Assembly (NCBI GenBank): GCA_023227825.1
Contig: JALOCJ010000001.1
Coordinates: 286,591-350,590, forward strand
Direction: 5' to 3'
DNA: 64,000 nucleotides
Origin: Candidatus Cloacimonas sp.
GTDB taxonomy: Bacteria; Cloacimonadota; Cloacimonadia; Cloacimonadales; Cloacimonadaceae
Position numbers and translations under genes: made by a program. Shown in pieces: positions 35,204 to 43,850 of the stretch. Numbering within the stretch: the first letter of the stretch is position 1; the number at the start of each line of letters is the position of its first letter. The notes below the pieces were generated by a model. The model was not told where the DNA came from. It saw only the letters and a program-made list of their open reading frames with translations, and did not search any database.

Positions 35204-36469
35204 ATGGCTGCGGTTCAGATTGTTCTGATCCTGATAGTATTACTTTTCTTTTTACTACTCTGCTTTTTATTTGCCGGTTTGGAAACAGGAATGCTTTCCC
35301 TAGACCAGATAAAATTAGAGCAGGAAGCGAAAAAAAGTAAGAGCAAAGCAGCCATATTGCAGTTTGTCCGTCAGCCGGATAAATTTTTAGGGACAACTCT
35401 AATCGGCAATAACATCTCCAATGTAATTATGGCATCGCTTTCTACTTATTTAGTTAATCGTCTTTTTGCTCCTGTTTTTGATGCGCGTTACACATCTCTG
35501 GTGGTTGGTATAATAGTTTTGATTTTTGGCGAGATAGCTCCTAAAGCCATTTTTAGGGATAATGCTGAAACCCTTGTTCCGCTTTTATTTCCCTTTTTAC
35601 AATTCTTATATTATTTACTTAAGCCGTTTGTAATGGTAGTTACTCTGTTGAATAACTTTCTGCGTAAATTGCTGAAACTGGAAGAGGGTTATCAATATGA
35701 CTATTTAACTAAGGATGACCTTTCCTTTCTGCTTTCTCAGGCAGCCAATACTGAAATAGAAGATAACCAAATGGAAATGATTGAAGATGCTTTAGATTTT
35801 ACAGAATTGGAAGCTGAAAATGTTATGGTTCCGCGCACAGATATTGTTGCTATTCAAGAGAAAACTCCTCTTGCAGAAGTTATCAATATTGTAAGGAAAG
35901 AAGGTTTTACGCGCTATCCTGTTTACCGCAACAATATTGATGATATAATAGGAATTTTAATTATTTTTGACATCTTGAAGAAGGATTACACCCTAGAAAT
36001 GGCCGCCGGAGATATTATTCATGAGCCGTTTTTTGCGCCTGAAAATATTGATTTGGATGTTCTCTTAAAAGAAATGCAAACTAAGCAACGCAGTATGGCT
36101 ATTATTGTTGATTCCTTCGGTGGGACTGCTGGAATTGTAACTATGGAAGATATTTTAGAAGAAATTGTAGGAGATATAGAAGATGAATATGATACAGATG
36201 AAGATGAACATTCTGTCCAACAAGTTGGTCCCAATACCTGGCTAGTAGCCGCTGATACTGAAATTGATAAATTGGCAGATGATTATGGAATTGAATTGCC
36301 CGAAGGCGATTATGAAACTATAGCAGGTTTGATTTTAGACCGTCTGGAAAAAATTCCGCATCAAGGTCAGGTTATTAATGTTCCTCCCTATAAAATACAG
36401 GTTTTACAGGCAACTTCAAAGCAGATTATTAAGGTTAAAATACATAAAACGAATAAGATAGAGGTATAA
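35204..36469 (+). CDS. CNNM/CorC-type (HlyC/CorC) transporter or ion-efflux protein
   Basis: A 421-aa inner-membrane protein: DUF21/CNNM transmembrane domain (about 1-180; FAGLETGMLSLDQIKLEQEA, GTTLIGNNISNVIMAS, FGEIAPKAIFRDN), a pair of CBS domains (about 200-325; MVPRTDIVAI, GTAGIVTMEDILEEIVGDI), and the C-terminal CorC_HlyC domain (340-421; GDYETIAGLILDRL). Relatives export Mg2+ or Co2+. The ATG abuts the prfA stop, so it is co-translated. The ion carried cannot be told from sequence. Confidence 0.9.
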   Translation: MAAVQIVLILIVLLFFLLLCFLFAGLETGMLSLDQIKLEQEAKKSKSKAAILQFVRQPDKFLGTTLIGNNISNVIMASLSTYLVNRLFAPVFDARYTSLVVGIIVLIFGEIAPKAIFRDNAETLVPLLFPFLQFLYYLLKPFVMVVTLLNNFLRKLLKLEEGYQYDYLTKDDLSFLLSQAANTEIEDNQMEMIEDALDFTELEAENVMVPRTDIVAIQEKTPLAEVINIVRKEGFTRYPVYRNNIDDIIGILIIFDILKKDYTLEMAAGDIIHEPFFAPENIDLDVLLKEMQTKQRSMAIIVDSFGGTAGIVTMEDILEEIVGDIEDEYDTDEDEHSVQQVGPNTWLVAADTEIDKLADDYGIELPEGDYETIAGLILDRLEKIPHQGQVINVPPYKIQVLQATSKQIIKVKIHKTNKIEV

Positions 36470-36471
36470 TT

Positions 36472-38142
36472 ATGAAACTGATGGAATGTGTCCCCAATTT
36501 CAGTGAAGGAAAAGACAGTTCTATTATAGATGCCATCGCAGGTTCTATTAAAAGTGTGAAGGGAGTTGTTTTATTGGATATAGACCCCGGAGCTGATACC
36601 AATAGAACCGTTTTTACACTGGCTGGAGAACCGGAAGCAGTTGTAGAGGCAGCTTTTCAGGCAATTAAAAAAGCAGCTGAACTGATTGATATGAGTAAAC
36701 ATAAAGGTGCTCATCCCAGAATGGGAGCTACTGATGTTTGTCCTTTCATTCCTATTTCAGAAATGACTATGGATGAATGCGTGGAATATGCCAAAAAATT
36801 AGGAAAAAGAGTTGGCGAAGAACTGGGCATACCTGTTTACCTCTATGAATATGCTGCTACAAAAGACGAGTGGAAAAATCTTTCTAATATCCGCAGTGGT
36901 GAATATGAAGCGCTTCCTGAAAAAGCAAAAGACCCTTATTGGAAACCTGATTTTGGTCCTCATACCTTTAATGCCAAAAGCGGAGCTACCGCCATTGGAG
37001 CCAGAGAATTTCTTATTGCCTATAATATCAACCTCAATACCCGCGATAAAAAAAAGGCAAGTGAAATAGCACAAATTATCAGGGAAAGCGGAAGACCTGC
37101 CAGAGATGCAAACGGTAAATTATTAAAAGATGAAAGTGGTAACACAATTACTATCCCAGGTTTATTTTCTCACTGCAAAGCAGTAGGTTGGTTTATTGAG
37201 AGTTATGACCGGGCTCAAATAAGTATAAATCTGACAAATTATAAAATTACACCCCCTCATTTGGTTTTGGAAAAAGTGCGTGAATTGGCTTCTGAAATAG
37301 GTATTCAAGTTACAGGAAGTGAACTTGTAGGTTTAATTCCTAAAACTGCTTTAGTGGAAGCCGGGATATTTTACTTAAACCGCATGAATGAAAGCACCGG
37401 TATTCCGGAAAAAATGATTATGCAAACAGCTATTCAATCAATGGGCTTGGCAGAACTAGCTCCCTTTGATTTAAATAAAAAGGTTATTGAATATGCCATT
37501 GCCAGAAAAGACCTGCTGGTAAACCTGAAAGTAGATTCCTTTTGTGATTTGCTTTCTACAGATGCTCCTGCCCCCGGAGGAGGAAGTGTTGCAGCTCTTT
37601 GTTCTGCTATCAGTGGAGCTCTTTCTGCAATGGTAGCTAACCTCACAATTGGCAAAAAGGGCTATGAAAAAGTAACACAGGAAGCAATGAAACTAGCTCC
37701 AACAGGACAGGATATCAAACAAAAGTCACTGGAAATTATGGATCAAGATTCCGCTGCCTTTTTTGCCTTGATGGCAGCAATGCGGTTACCGAAAAAAACA
37801 GAAGCAGACATTAACTTTCGGAAAGCGCAAATTGAAAAGTGCACTCAAGAGGCAATTAATGCTCCACTTACAACTATGCAACTGGCAGTTTCTGCTGCTG
37901 ATCTTGCCTTAAAAATAGCTAAAATAGGTAATACTAATGCTCTTTCCGATGCAGGAGTTGCTGCTTTAACCGCTTTTTGCGCATCTCAATCTGCCTACTA
38001 TAATATCTTAATTAATATCCCCGGAATTACAGATGAGAACTTTAAGCAAAAAACCCTTGCCGAAGCAAAAGAATTGTGGGAACAATGTAAGAAAATAACT
38101 GATAACATAGAAAAAGATGTTTTGGAAAAATTATTGGGTTGA
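36472..38142 (+). CDS. Glutamate formimidoyltransferase fused to formimidoyltetrahydrofolate cyclodeaminase
   Basis: A 556-aa bifunctional enzyme. Residues about 1-330 are the formiminotransferase (MECVPNFSEGKD, HKGAHPRMGATDVCPF, GLIPKTALVEAG). Residues about 355-556 are the cyclodeaminase (STDAPAPGGGSVAALCSAISGALSAMV, and LADAGV-like DAGVAALTAF). It moves the formimino group from formiminoglutamate to tetrahydrofolate and then releases ammonia, the last steps of histidine degradation. This fits an amino-acid-fermenting organism that also encodes acetate kinase. The gene starts 2 nt after the CNNM stop. Confidence 0.95.
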   Translation: MKLMECVPNFSEGKDSSIIDAIAGSIKSVKGVVLLDIDPGADTNRTVFTLAGEPEAVVEAAFQAIKKAAELIDMSKHKGAHPRMGATDVCPFIPISEMTMDECVEYAKKLGKRVGEELGIPVYLYEYAATKDEWKNLSNIRSGEYEALPEKAKDPYWKPDFGPHTFNAKSGATAIGAREFLIAYNINLNTRDKKKASEIAQIIRESGRPARDANGKLLKDESGNTITIPGLFSHCKAVGWFIESYDRAQISINLTNYKITPPHLVLEKVRELASEIGIQVTGSELVGLIPKTALVEAGIFYLNRMNESTGIPEKMIMQTAIQSMGLAELAPFDLNKKVIEYAIARKDLLVNLKVDSFCDLLSTDAPAPGGGSVAALCSAISGALSAMVANLTIGKKGYEKVTQEAMKLAPTGQDIKQKSLEIMDQDSAAFFALMAAMRLPKKTEADINFRKAQIEKCTQEAINAPLTTMQLAVSAADLALKIAKIGNTNALSDAGVAALTAFCASQSAYYNILINIPGITDENFKQKTLAEAKELWEQCKKITDNIEKDVLEKLLG

Positions 38143-38183
38143 CAGGTTAAAGATTGAAGTGGCTTCCAATGTATATTCAATCT

Positions 38184-38858
38184 TCATATTTCATTTATAA
38201 TTGCTTGATAGTATATCTGTGAAACCTGCTGTAAAAAATCCTTTTTATTAGTATAGCGCATAACGCTTCTGGCAGATGGAGAAGGCAAAATCATTATTTT
38301 TAATTCCCGCCGGGGATTATTTTTCAGGATAAGGGAACTGTCACTCTCTCTTATTTCAAGGAAATCATAATGTATCGGTTGTTTCAGATAATTCATAAGC
38401 CAATAGTGGACTCTGTTTCTGCTGGTGCATAAGATTTTTTTAAGGGAAGGATTGTTTTGAAGAATTCTCAAAATGTCCTGATATTCCAGAACTGTTAATT
38501 TATAGTCCTCTGCACTGCTTCCTTTTCTGCTAAACTTTAACAGAATATCAGCCATTCCGATATGCTTTCTGGCTAAAAAGTTTTGCAGAAAATCAACCTG
38601 ATGAGCTGTTTTAATTTTTCTGTCTTCTTCCAACGCTCGCAAATAAGAAATACTATCTATTTTTTCAGGCTCAAAAGCTGTAAACAATATTTCCCAAAGA
38701 AGGTTACTGTTACTGCCGTAATAATAATCCATATCCTTATTTTTCAGGTCATTAGCATTACCGGTACAAAAACGATAGGGAGGTGCACTACCTAAAAGCA
38801 GGACTTTTGCATCTTTCGGGATAAAAGGTTGATAGGGATGATATTGTATATTTTCCAT
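38184..38858 (-). CDS. Uracil/hypoxanthine-DNA glycosylase-superfamily protein
   Basis: A 224-aa protein. It opens LLLGSAPPYRFC, then DYYYGSNSNLLWEIL, and ends with ILPSPSARSVMRYTNKKDFL. The 'LLGSxPG / YYxxxxNxFW / LPSxSP' pattern belongs to the uracil-DNA glycosylase superfamily, in the group containing hypoxanthine-type enzymes. The catalytic residue of other families (Asp or Asn after GxxPG) is not clearly placed, so the base it removes, if any, is uncertain. The gene stands alone; the repeat array lies upstream. Confidence 0.65.
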   Translation of the reverse strand: MENIQYHPYQPFIPKDAKVLLLGSAPPYRFCTGNANDLKNKDMDYYYGSNSNLLWEILFTAFEPEKIDSISYLRALEEDRKIKTAHQVDFLQNFLARKHIGMADILLKFSRKGSSAEDYKLTVLEYQDILRILQNNPSLKKILCTSRNRVHYWLMNYLKQPIHYDFLEIRESDSSLILKNNPRRELKIMILPSPSARSVMRYTNKKDFLQQVSQIYYQAIINEI

Positions 38859-38924
38859 TTTTCTAACTTCAAAAAAGTGTAGTCGGAAGAAATAATTCCC
38901 TAATCAATTTTTGTTTGCCAAAGA

Positions 38925-39119
38925 ACGCCGGGGACAGCGTTTTTCCGGATTTTGTAAACGACGAGGACAGCGTTTCTCCGGATTTTATAAACGATGAGGA
39001 CAGCGTTTTTCCGGGTTTTATAAACGATGAGGACAGCGTTTTTCCGGGTTTTATAAACGATGAGGACAGCGTTTTTCCGGATTTTGTAAACGACGAGGAC
39101 AGCGTTTTTCCGGATGTTA
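38925..39119 (+). repeat. Tandem 33-bp GGA-loop hairpin repeats, six copies
   Basis: Six units with GGACA at 38932, 38965, 38998, 39031, 39064 and 39097, exactly 33 bp apart. Each reads as a stem AAACGA (AACGC in copy 1), a loop (C/T)G(A/G)GGACA, a stem GCGTTT, then TTCCGG (one copy CTCCGG), then ATTTT or GTTTT. Copy 1 makes a perfect AACGC/GCGTT stem. The array abuts the stop codon of the membrane peptidase gene and is antisense to it. Since 33 is a multiple of three, spurious repeat-coding frames arise on both strands. Confidence 0.9.
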
Positions 39120-40022
39120 TATTTCTGTTTCATCATCTTCAGGTAAAGGCAAATCAGGCAAAGCCGACAGTCGTTTTTTTCTGATTCGCCAGGCAATAAT
39201 TAAAATAACCGGTAAAAGTAAAGCCAGCAGAGCATTTATACTCCAAAACAGATACTGGTAGCGCAGATGTTTAATATATCCTGCATACTCCTTATGAAAG
39301 TTATAAAAAGTGGTCTGGAAAGCGCGGTTAAAGTATTCTGTAAAAGGTATCTGCTGATTTTTTCTCTGTTGTTGTGCCACGCTTTCCCAAAAATTATTCC
39401 ACTGTTCATTTTTCTTCTCTTGCAGATAGCTGACTGCCATTGTGGAAGAAAGATAGAATAGCGCCCAGTCCTCTTTTTTTTCCGGGTAGTTATAACTTAG
39501 CCGAAAGAGATCACTTTTTTTCCCTAAAAAACTCTCCTGCAGAAAGAATAAATACTGTTCAAAACCCATTTGCTGTGAAAAATGAGTTGCCATTCCTTCA
39601 TGAAACCACAGGGGTGTTTGCGTAAATATTTGTTCCAGATACCAATGAATATATTCATGCAGCAGAATTTTGCGGTGATTTTCCTGAATGGAAGCAAGGG
39701 GTTTTACATAAATTCTTTTTTCCTTTCCGCTATAGAAGGCATCGCTGAATTCCACAATTTTTGCTTTTCCCAAAGCTAATGTTTGATAACTTCTACCACT
39801 TTCTATCAGATAAACAGGGGCAAGAGCATCAAGGTAAACACCTAATTCCATCTGAAACGCATCAATATTATCATCCAGTTTTCCCAGCATTTCTGTTAAG
39901 GGTTGGGAAAGCGGTTCGGAAGCATAAATTGCCAGGTTATTAGTTTTCAGCTGTAAAGGGTAGCTGGAAAAAAGAAATCCTGCTACACCTAAAAGAATAA
40001 ACAGCAAAAATTGTCTTTTCAA
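39117..40022 (-). CDS. Membrane-anchored zinc peptidase of the peptidase-MA type
   Basis: A 301-aa protein starting at a TTG codon (40022) with AAGGT upstream. Residues 1-20 are a signal. The mature domain has the gluzincin pattern HEYIHWYLEQ (HExxH, about residue 147) and the third ligand in FHEGMATHF, about 20 residues later. A C-terminal helix (LFWSINALLALLLPVILIIAW) and a basic tail anchor it, with the catalytic part outside the cytoplasm. The substrate is unknown. Its stop codon lies in the last unit of the 33-bp repeat array. Confidence 0.75.
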   Translation of the reverse strand: MKRQFLLFILLGVAGFLFSSYPLQLKTNNLAIYASEPLSQPLTEMLGKLDDNIDAFQMELGVYLDALAPVYLIESGRSYQTLALGKAKIVEFSDAFYSGKEKRIYVKPLASIQENHRKILLHEYIHWYLEQIFTQTPLWFHEGMATHFSQQMGFEQYLFFLQESFLGKKSDLFRLSYNYPEKKEDWALFYLSSTMAVSYLQEKKNEQWNNFWESVAQQQRKNQQIPFTEYFNRAFQTTFYNFHKEYAGYIKHLRYQYLFWSINALLALLLPVILIIAWRIRKKRLSALPDLPLPEDDETEI

Positions 40023-40111
40023 GTTTTTTTACCTTGCTTTTTTAACCTGGATGGGAAATTTCTTTTTGCCACAAGGGATTCGGCAGTTCCGTATCCTTAA
40101 AAAGCATATTC

Positions 40112-40372
40112 TCAGGAAAGGTCTTCTTTGCGTAATAATTCGTAATAGCGGGTAGCGTCCTTTTTAGTCACATTTCCTTCAGGGATTTGGGTTATCCGAA
40201 CTTCGTGTTCTGCATTATACAAGCGGAAAATTATTATATCTCCTGCTTTTACATCAGCAGCAGCTTTAGCCGGTTTTCCGTTAATAAACACCAGATTTTT
40301 AGCGCAGGCACTTTTAGCTATAGACCGGGTTTTGGTTAAGCAGAGTTTATTCAAAAGCACATCAATGCGCAT
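40112..40372 (-). CDS. S4-domain RNA-binding protein (RqcP/HslR-like)
   Basis: An 86-aa protein consisting of one S4 domain: MRIDVLLNKLCLTKTRSIAKSACAKNLVFINGKPAKAAADVKAGDII. Small stand-alone S4 proteins of this kind bind the large ribosomal subunit in stalled-ribosome rescue (HslR, RqcP). Which branch this belongs to is not certain. It lies between the membrane peptidase and acetate kinase genes on the same strand. Confidence 0.88.
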   Translation of the reverse strand: MRIDVLLNKLCLTKTRSIAKSACAKNLVFINGKPAKAAADVKAGDIIIFRLYNAEHEVRITQIPEGNVTKKDATRYYELLRKEDLS

Positions 40373-40445
40373 ATCTATCCTTCCTGCGTAAATTTCACTA
40401 GAGTCCTTTCTGTTCGCAAAAGAACTTTTAACAATTTATTATTTT

Positions 40446-41645
40446 TCAGGAAAGTAAGCGTTTTGTCTCCCGCGCAATCATCAATTCTTCATTAGTAGGT
40501 ATTTTCAGAACTGTAACAGAAGAATCAATTGTGCTTAAAACTTGAATTCCATCTGTGCGTCTGGAATTTTCTTCCCCGTCTAATTTAATGCCCATTGCCT
40601 CCATATCACGACAAACCTGTTCACGCAAAAGAGGCATATTTTCACCAACTCCACCGGTAAAGACCAAAACATCCAAGCCGTTTAAGACAGCAAAATAACT
40701 GCCAATGTATTTCTTTATGCGGTAACAATATACATCCAATGCCATAATTGCTTTGGGATTATTTTTTACAAAAACCTCATTTTCAATTTCCCGCATATCA
40801 TTAGAAATATGACTTAATCCCAACATTCCGCTTTTTTTGTTCAAAATATTGTTTACCTCGTCCACACTTAATCCCAGCTGTTGTTGTAAATGAATTGGAA
40901 TAGCCGGGTCAATATCTCCGCAACGAGTGCCCATCATTAAACCTTCCAGAGGGGTAAAACCCATTGAAGTATCAATGGATTTGCCGTTTTTTATAGCAGT
41001 CATTGAAGCTCCATTTCCCAAATGGCAGGTAATAACTTTTAAGGATTCCAAAGGACGCTGTAAAAATTCTGCCGCTTTCAAACTTACATATTTATGGCTT
41101 GTACCATGAAAACCGTAACGCCGGATTTTGTAATTTGTATAAAGCTCTAAAGGTAAAGGATACAAATATGCCATAGCAGGCATTGTTTGATGAAAAGCAG
41201 TATCAAAAACACCGCATTGAGGACAATTTGGCATATTTACTTTCACGGCTTCAATCCCTTTCAAATTTGCCGGATTGTGTAATGGAGCCAGGGAAACACA
41301 TTCCTGCATCACTTGAATAACATGCTCGGTAACTTTCACTGCATCGGAATAATGTTCTCCTGCATGAACCAAACGATGGCCTACAGCATCAATTTCTTCT
41401 AAACCGTTTAACACACCATTGGCAGGATCAATCAGCGCTTCAAGTATTAGTTGCAAACCCTGTTCGTGGTTATCTACCACCATTTCCCGTTTCTTTTTAG
41501 TATATTTCTCACTTTTATAGGTGAACAGAGCAATATCTTCACCGATTTTTTCTACGATACCTTCCGCCATTAAGCTCTCTGTTTCCATATCAATAAGTTG
41601 ATATTTAATGGAAGAGCTGCCGCAATTCAAAACTAAGATTCTCAT
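40446..41645 (-). CDS. ackA: Acetate kinase
   Basis: A protein of 399 aa from the ATG at 41645 (AGAGGAAAA before it); the frame is open 7 codons further without family similarity. Motifs: MRILVLNCGSSSIKYQ, HRLVHAGE, FDTAFHQTMP, RRYGFHGTSHKYVS, CHLGNGASMTAI, DTSMGFTPLEGLMMGTRCGD and VFTGGVGEN. It converts acetyl phosphate and ADP to acetate and ATP, a main energy step in amino-acid fermentation. No phosphotransacetylase gene adjoins it. Confidence 0.97.
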   Translation of the reverse strand: MRILVLNCGSSSIKYQLIDMETESLMAEGIVEKIGEDIALFTYKSEKYTKKKREMVVDNHEQGLQLILEALIDPANGVLNGLEEIDAVGHRLVHAGEHYSDAVKVTEHVIQVMQECVSLAPLHNPANLKGIEAVKVNMPNCPQCGVFDTAFHQTMPAMAYLYPLPLELYTNYKIRRYGFHGTSHKYVSLKAAEFLQRPLESLKVITCHLGNGASMTAIKNGKSIDTSMGFTPLEGLMMGTRCGDIDPAIPIHLQQQLGLSVDEVNNILNKKSGMLGLSHISNDMREIENEVFVKNNPKAIMALDVYCYRIKKYIGSYFAVLNGLDVLVFTGGVGENMPLLREQVCRDMEAMGIKLDGEENSRRTDGIQVLSTIDSSVTVLKIPTNEELMIARETKRLLS

Positions 41646-42003
41646 TTTTCCTCTTTTTTTCGGCATATTTTTTTTCTCAAAGTCCTATTTAAGAGCTATG
41701 TGTCAAATAGTTTTTTCTCAGTTTTCCCTTCCCTATTAGCTAAGCATTTTATTTACAGTAAGTTATAACCAAAAGAGGGAAATAATCTATTCTGTATATT
41801 TTATACTTTTCGGGTAAAGGGAAGGGTAATAAGTATAATTTTCTACTTTTTTCCGTTCTTTTTTCCTTTTCTTTAATGCTATATAGATCAATAAGATCCC
41901 GTAACCTTCCCATATTGCGATATGGGAACGATATGGGAGTCATATCGGAAGGATATGAGCATTGACTAAGCACGAAAAGTTATCTTTAGAGGTTTCTATA
42001 TAG
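41646..42003. other. Intergenic region containing element P2
   Basis: About 358 bp upstream of ackA. It holds the 11-bp-unit element at 41896-41962 and otherwise AT-rich sequence. No coding frame is convincing; a 74-codon frame here crosses the palindrome and has no family-like features. Confidence 0.5.
41896..41962. repeat. 11-bp-unit palindromic element P2
   Basis: Four consecutive 11-mers on the plus strand: GATATGGGAAC (41919), GATATGGGAGT (41930), CATATCGGAAG (41941), GATATGAGCAT (41952). To the left, TTCCCATAT at 41907-41915 pairs with ATATGGGAA at 41920-41928. Further left, read in reverse, GTTACGGGATC appears, the word typical of elements P3 and P4. P2 thus joins the GATATGGG and GTTACGGG forms into one family. 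Confidence 0.75.
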
Positions 42004-42576
42004 TTAGTTCCGATCTGTGGCAGAAAGGGTTTGGAATGTAACCTCCAATTCTTTATCGGGAGTAAAATCATAAAATTCCCAGATATAATTTCTTCCTTCT
42101 TGTTTCTGCAGAGGGAAAGGAAGAGAGCTTATTTGCACATTTATGCCCGGATGCAAAGTATATTTGGCATAAGGTAAAGGTCTACCCCAGGAATTGGAAG
42201 TAGTGATAATATATTTAGCATAATTACTTTTAAGGGCTTGAGTGTAATTAATGTGCAAAGAACAAAAAGAAAGAGCAGGCAGAGAAAGGAAAAAAGTGAA
42301 GCCGTCCTTTGTCTGTTTCAGCGGAGTAACTTCCGCTCCATTGCTATCTTGAATGGCTAATGTTTTGATTTTAGCAGGCAGGCATAAACTATCACTTGGA
42401 ACAGGAAAATAAATCAATTTCTTAGTGGATAGTGAATCGTAATTGGTAAAATGAAACAAGCCGTCCATTTCCCATAAATCATTTTCCAAATAGAAATCCA
42501 GTTCTTCTGCTTCAAAACTGAGAGCAGAAAGCACTATAATTCCCGTTAATAACAGCAGGAGAAAAGCGTATTTCAC
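42004..42576 (-). CDS. Exported protein of unknown function
   Basis: A 190-aa protein that I do not recognise. Its GTG start overlaps the stop of the upstream gene (GTGA). It has a signal peptide (residues 1-20, FLLLLLTGIIVLSALSFEAEE) and a beta-rich mature part. No catalytic motif is visible. Because it is translationally coupled to a sorting-domain protein, both may act together at the cell surface (inference). Confidence 0.6.
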   Translation of the reverse strand: MKYAFLLLLLTGIIVLSALSFEAEELDFYLENDLWEMDGLFHFTNYDSLSTKKLIYFPVPSDSLCLPAKIKTLAIQDSNGAEVTPLKQTKDGFTFFLSLPALSFCSLHINYTQALKSNYAKYIITTSNSWGRPLPYAKYTLHPGINVQISSLPFPLQKQEGRNYIWEFYDFTPDKELEVTFQTLSATDRN

Positions 42577-43580
42577 TTAAGTATAATTAGCTTAGCTGTC
42601 CCCAATGCCTTGCCTTGATGGCTAAGACGCACAAAATAAATACCGCTGGAAAGTTTTGGCAGCTGCCATTCCACTTCATTTTGGTTATAAACTGTTTCCG
42701 CAATATAGCGTCCTTTCAAATCGTATAAAACAAGTTCTGCCTTGCCTGTAAGCTTTGTATCATAAGAAATTCGGATACTTTTGTTAAAACCCAAATTTAT
42801 TACAGAAGGGTATAGATTCAGTTTCCCCGCAGTTACAGACAGGATATTATCCTCAACACTAACAGGCAATTGCACTGAAAAGGGAATAACTGCTCCCGGC
42901 TCAGCAAAAAACTGAGTATTGAAAGCCGTTTCATTGGTAATAGGATTTGTTACCCAAATCCGCGTTTTCATAGGCCATAATTCACCTGTTGCTATACCTT
43001 CGTTATTAGTGATGACAGGATTTATGCTAGTAATTCCGGGAGATTGACTGTTATAAACGGAAACTCCGGCAAGAGGAAAACCGCTTAAATCGGTGCATTC
43101 AACCCTGTAAGTAAACCTGGCAGAACAATAATTCGGTCCACAAACAGCCGGTGAAATATCTTTTGCCCAGTCATAAACAGCATCACCGAAAAAATTATCA
43201 TAAAGCAGTTGAATCGCACATTGAGTATCGTATAGCGGACTTAAATCATTCTGCAATCCTGCTCCCCAGTGAACTGTCTCATCAAATTGCTGCAGAATTC
43301 GGATAGTGAAAAAACCACTTGCAGGCGTGTTAATACTCTGCGGCACATTAATTTGCTGAACAGATGTCGCATTTGGATTAACCGGAATAGTTAGGGAATC
43401 CTCTGCATCAAGATAAGTTATTTCTGCTGTCTGCAATAAACCTACATATTCAGAAAGCTCAATCTGCAATATATTTTCCGGCTCAAACCAGAATCTGCTG
43501 ATCAGATTTGGTTCTATAGGATTTGACCAAGCTAAAATAACGGCAATAAATAGTAATAAAGATAAGACGCGGCGTTTCAT
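42573..43580 (-). CDS. Secreted protein with C-terminal type IX-like sorting domain
   Basis: A protein of 335 aa from the ATG at 43580, which has a near-perfect AAAGGAGG site; the frame extends 21 codons further without a signal. Residues 1-19 are a signal peptide. The middle is beta-rich with a possible Ig/carboxypeptidase-regulatory-like module (GFPLAGVSVYNSQSPGITS). The end (VTAGKLNLYPSVINLGFNKSI ... GTAKLIILK) is a sorting domain related to those of the C25 and M14 proteins but more divergent. Function unknown. Confidence 0.72.
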   Translation of the reverse strand: MKRRVLSLLLFIAVILAWSNPIEPNLISRFWFEPENILQIELSEYVGLLQTAEITYLDAEDSLTIPVNPNATSVQQINVPQSINTPASGFFTIRILQQFDETVHWGAGLQNDLSPLYDTQCAIQLLYDNFFGDAVYDWAKDISPAVCGPNYCSARFTYRVECTDLSGFPLAGVSVYNSQSPGITSINPVITNNEGIATGELWPMKTRIWVTNPITNETAFNTQFFAEPGAVIPFSVQLPVSVEDNILSVTAGKLNLYPSVINLGFNKSIRISYDTKLTGKAELVLYDLKGRYIAETVYNQNEVEWQLPKLSSGIYFVRLSHQGKALGTAKLIILK

Positions 43581-43850
43581 TTTTCTCGCCTCCTTTAGCA
43601 AATATAAAAATATTAATACATATTTAAAAGATGCAATTTTCATTCCCTAATATACAATAAATGGAGGGGTTACTTTACCTAAATTGCCAGGATTTTATTT
43701 ATACAGAAGCCAACGAAAACACCTTAAACACCGAAAATATTGCTAATTTGAAAGGGACTTATTGTAAGTTATGATAAATGCTTCCTATTGTAGATGTAGT
43801 TTTATGTGTTTTATATCTTTCCCCTTTCTCATCTTTTCACCGTTCACTGT
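43581..43850. other. Intergenic stretch without a gene
   Basis: About 270 bp upstream of the 335-aa sorting-domain gene. It contains the degenerate word AACGAAAACACC near 43710, which resembles the ACACCGAA repeats at 57340-57500. No coding frame was found. Confidence 0.4.

Noticed and set aside
38915..39184. 89-codon plus-strand frame with an 11-residue repeat, and its minus-strand counterpart
   Set aside because: Both arise because the 33-bp repeat has no stop in these frames; they overlap the peptidase gene end and have no separate start signals.
41749..41973. 74-codon minus-strand frame upstream of ackA
   Set aside because: It reads through the 11-bp palindromic element and shows no family-like features.
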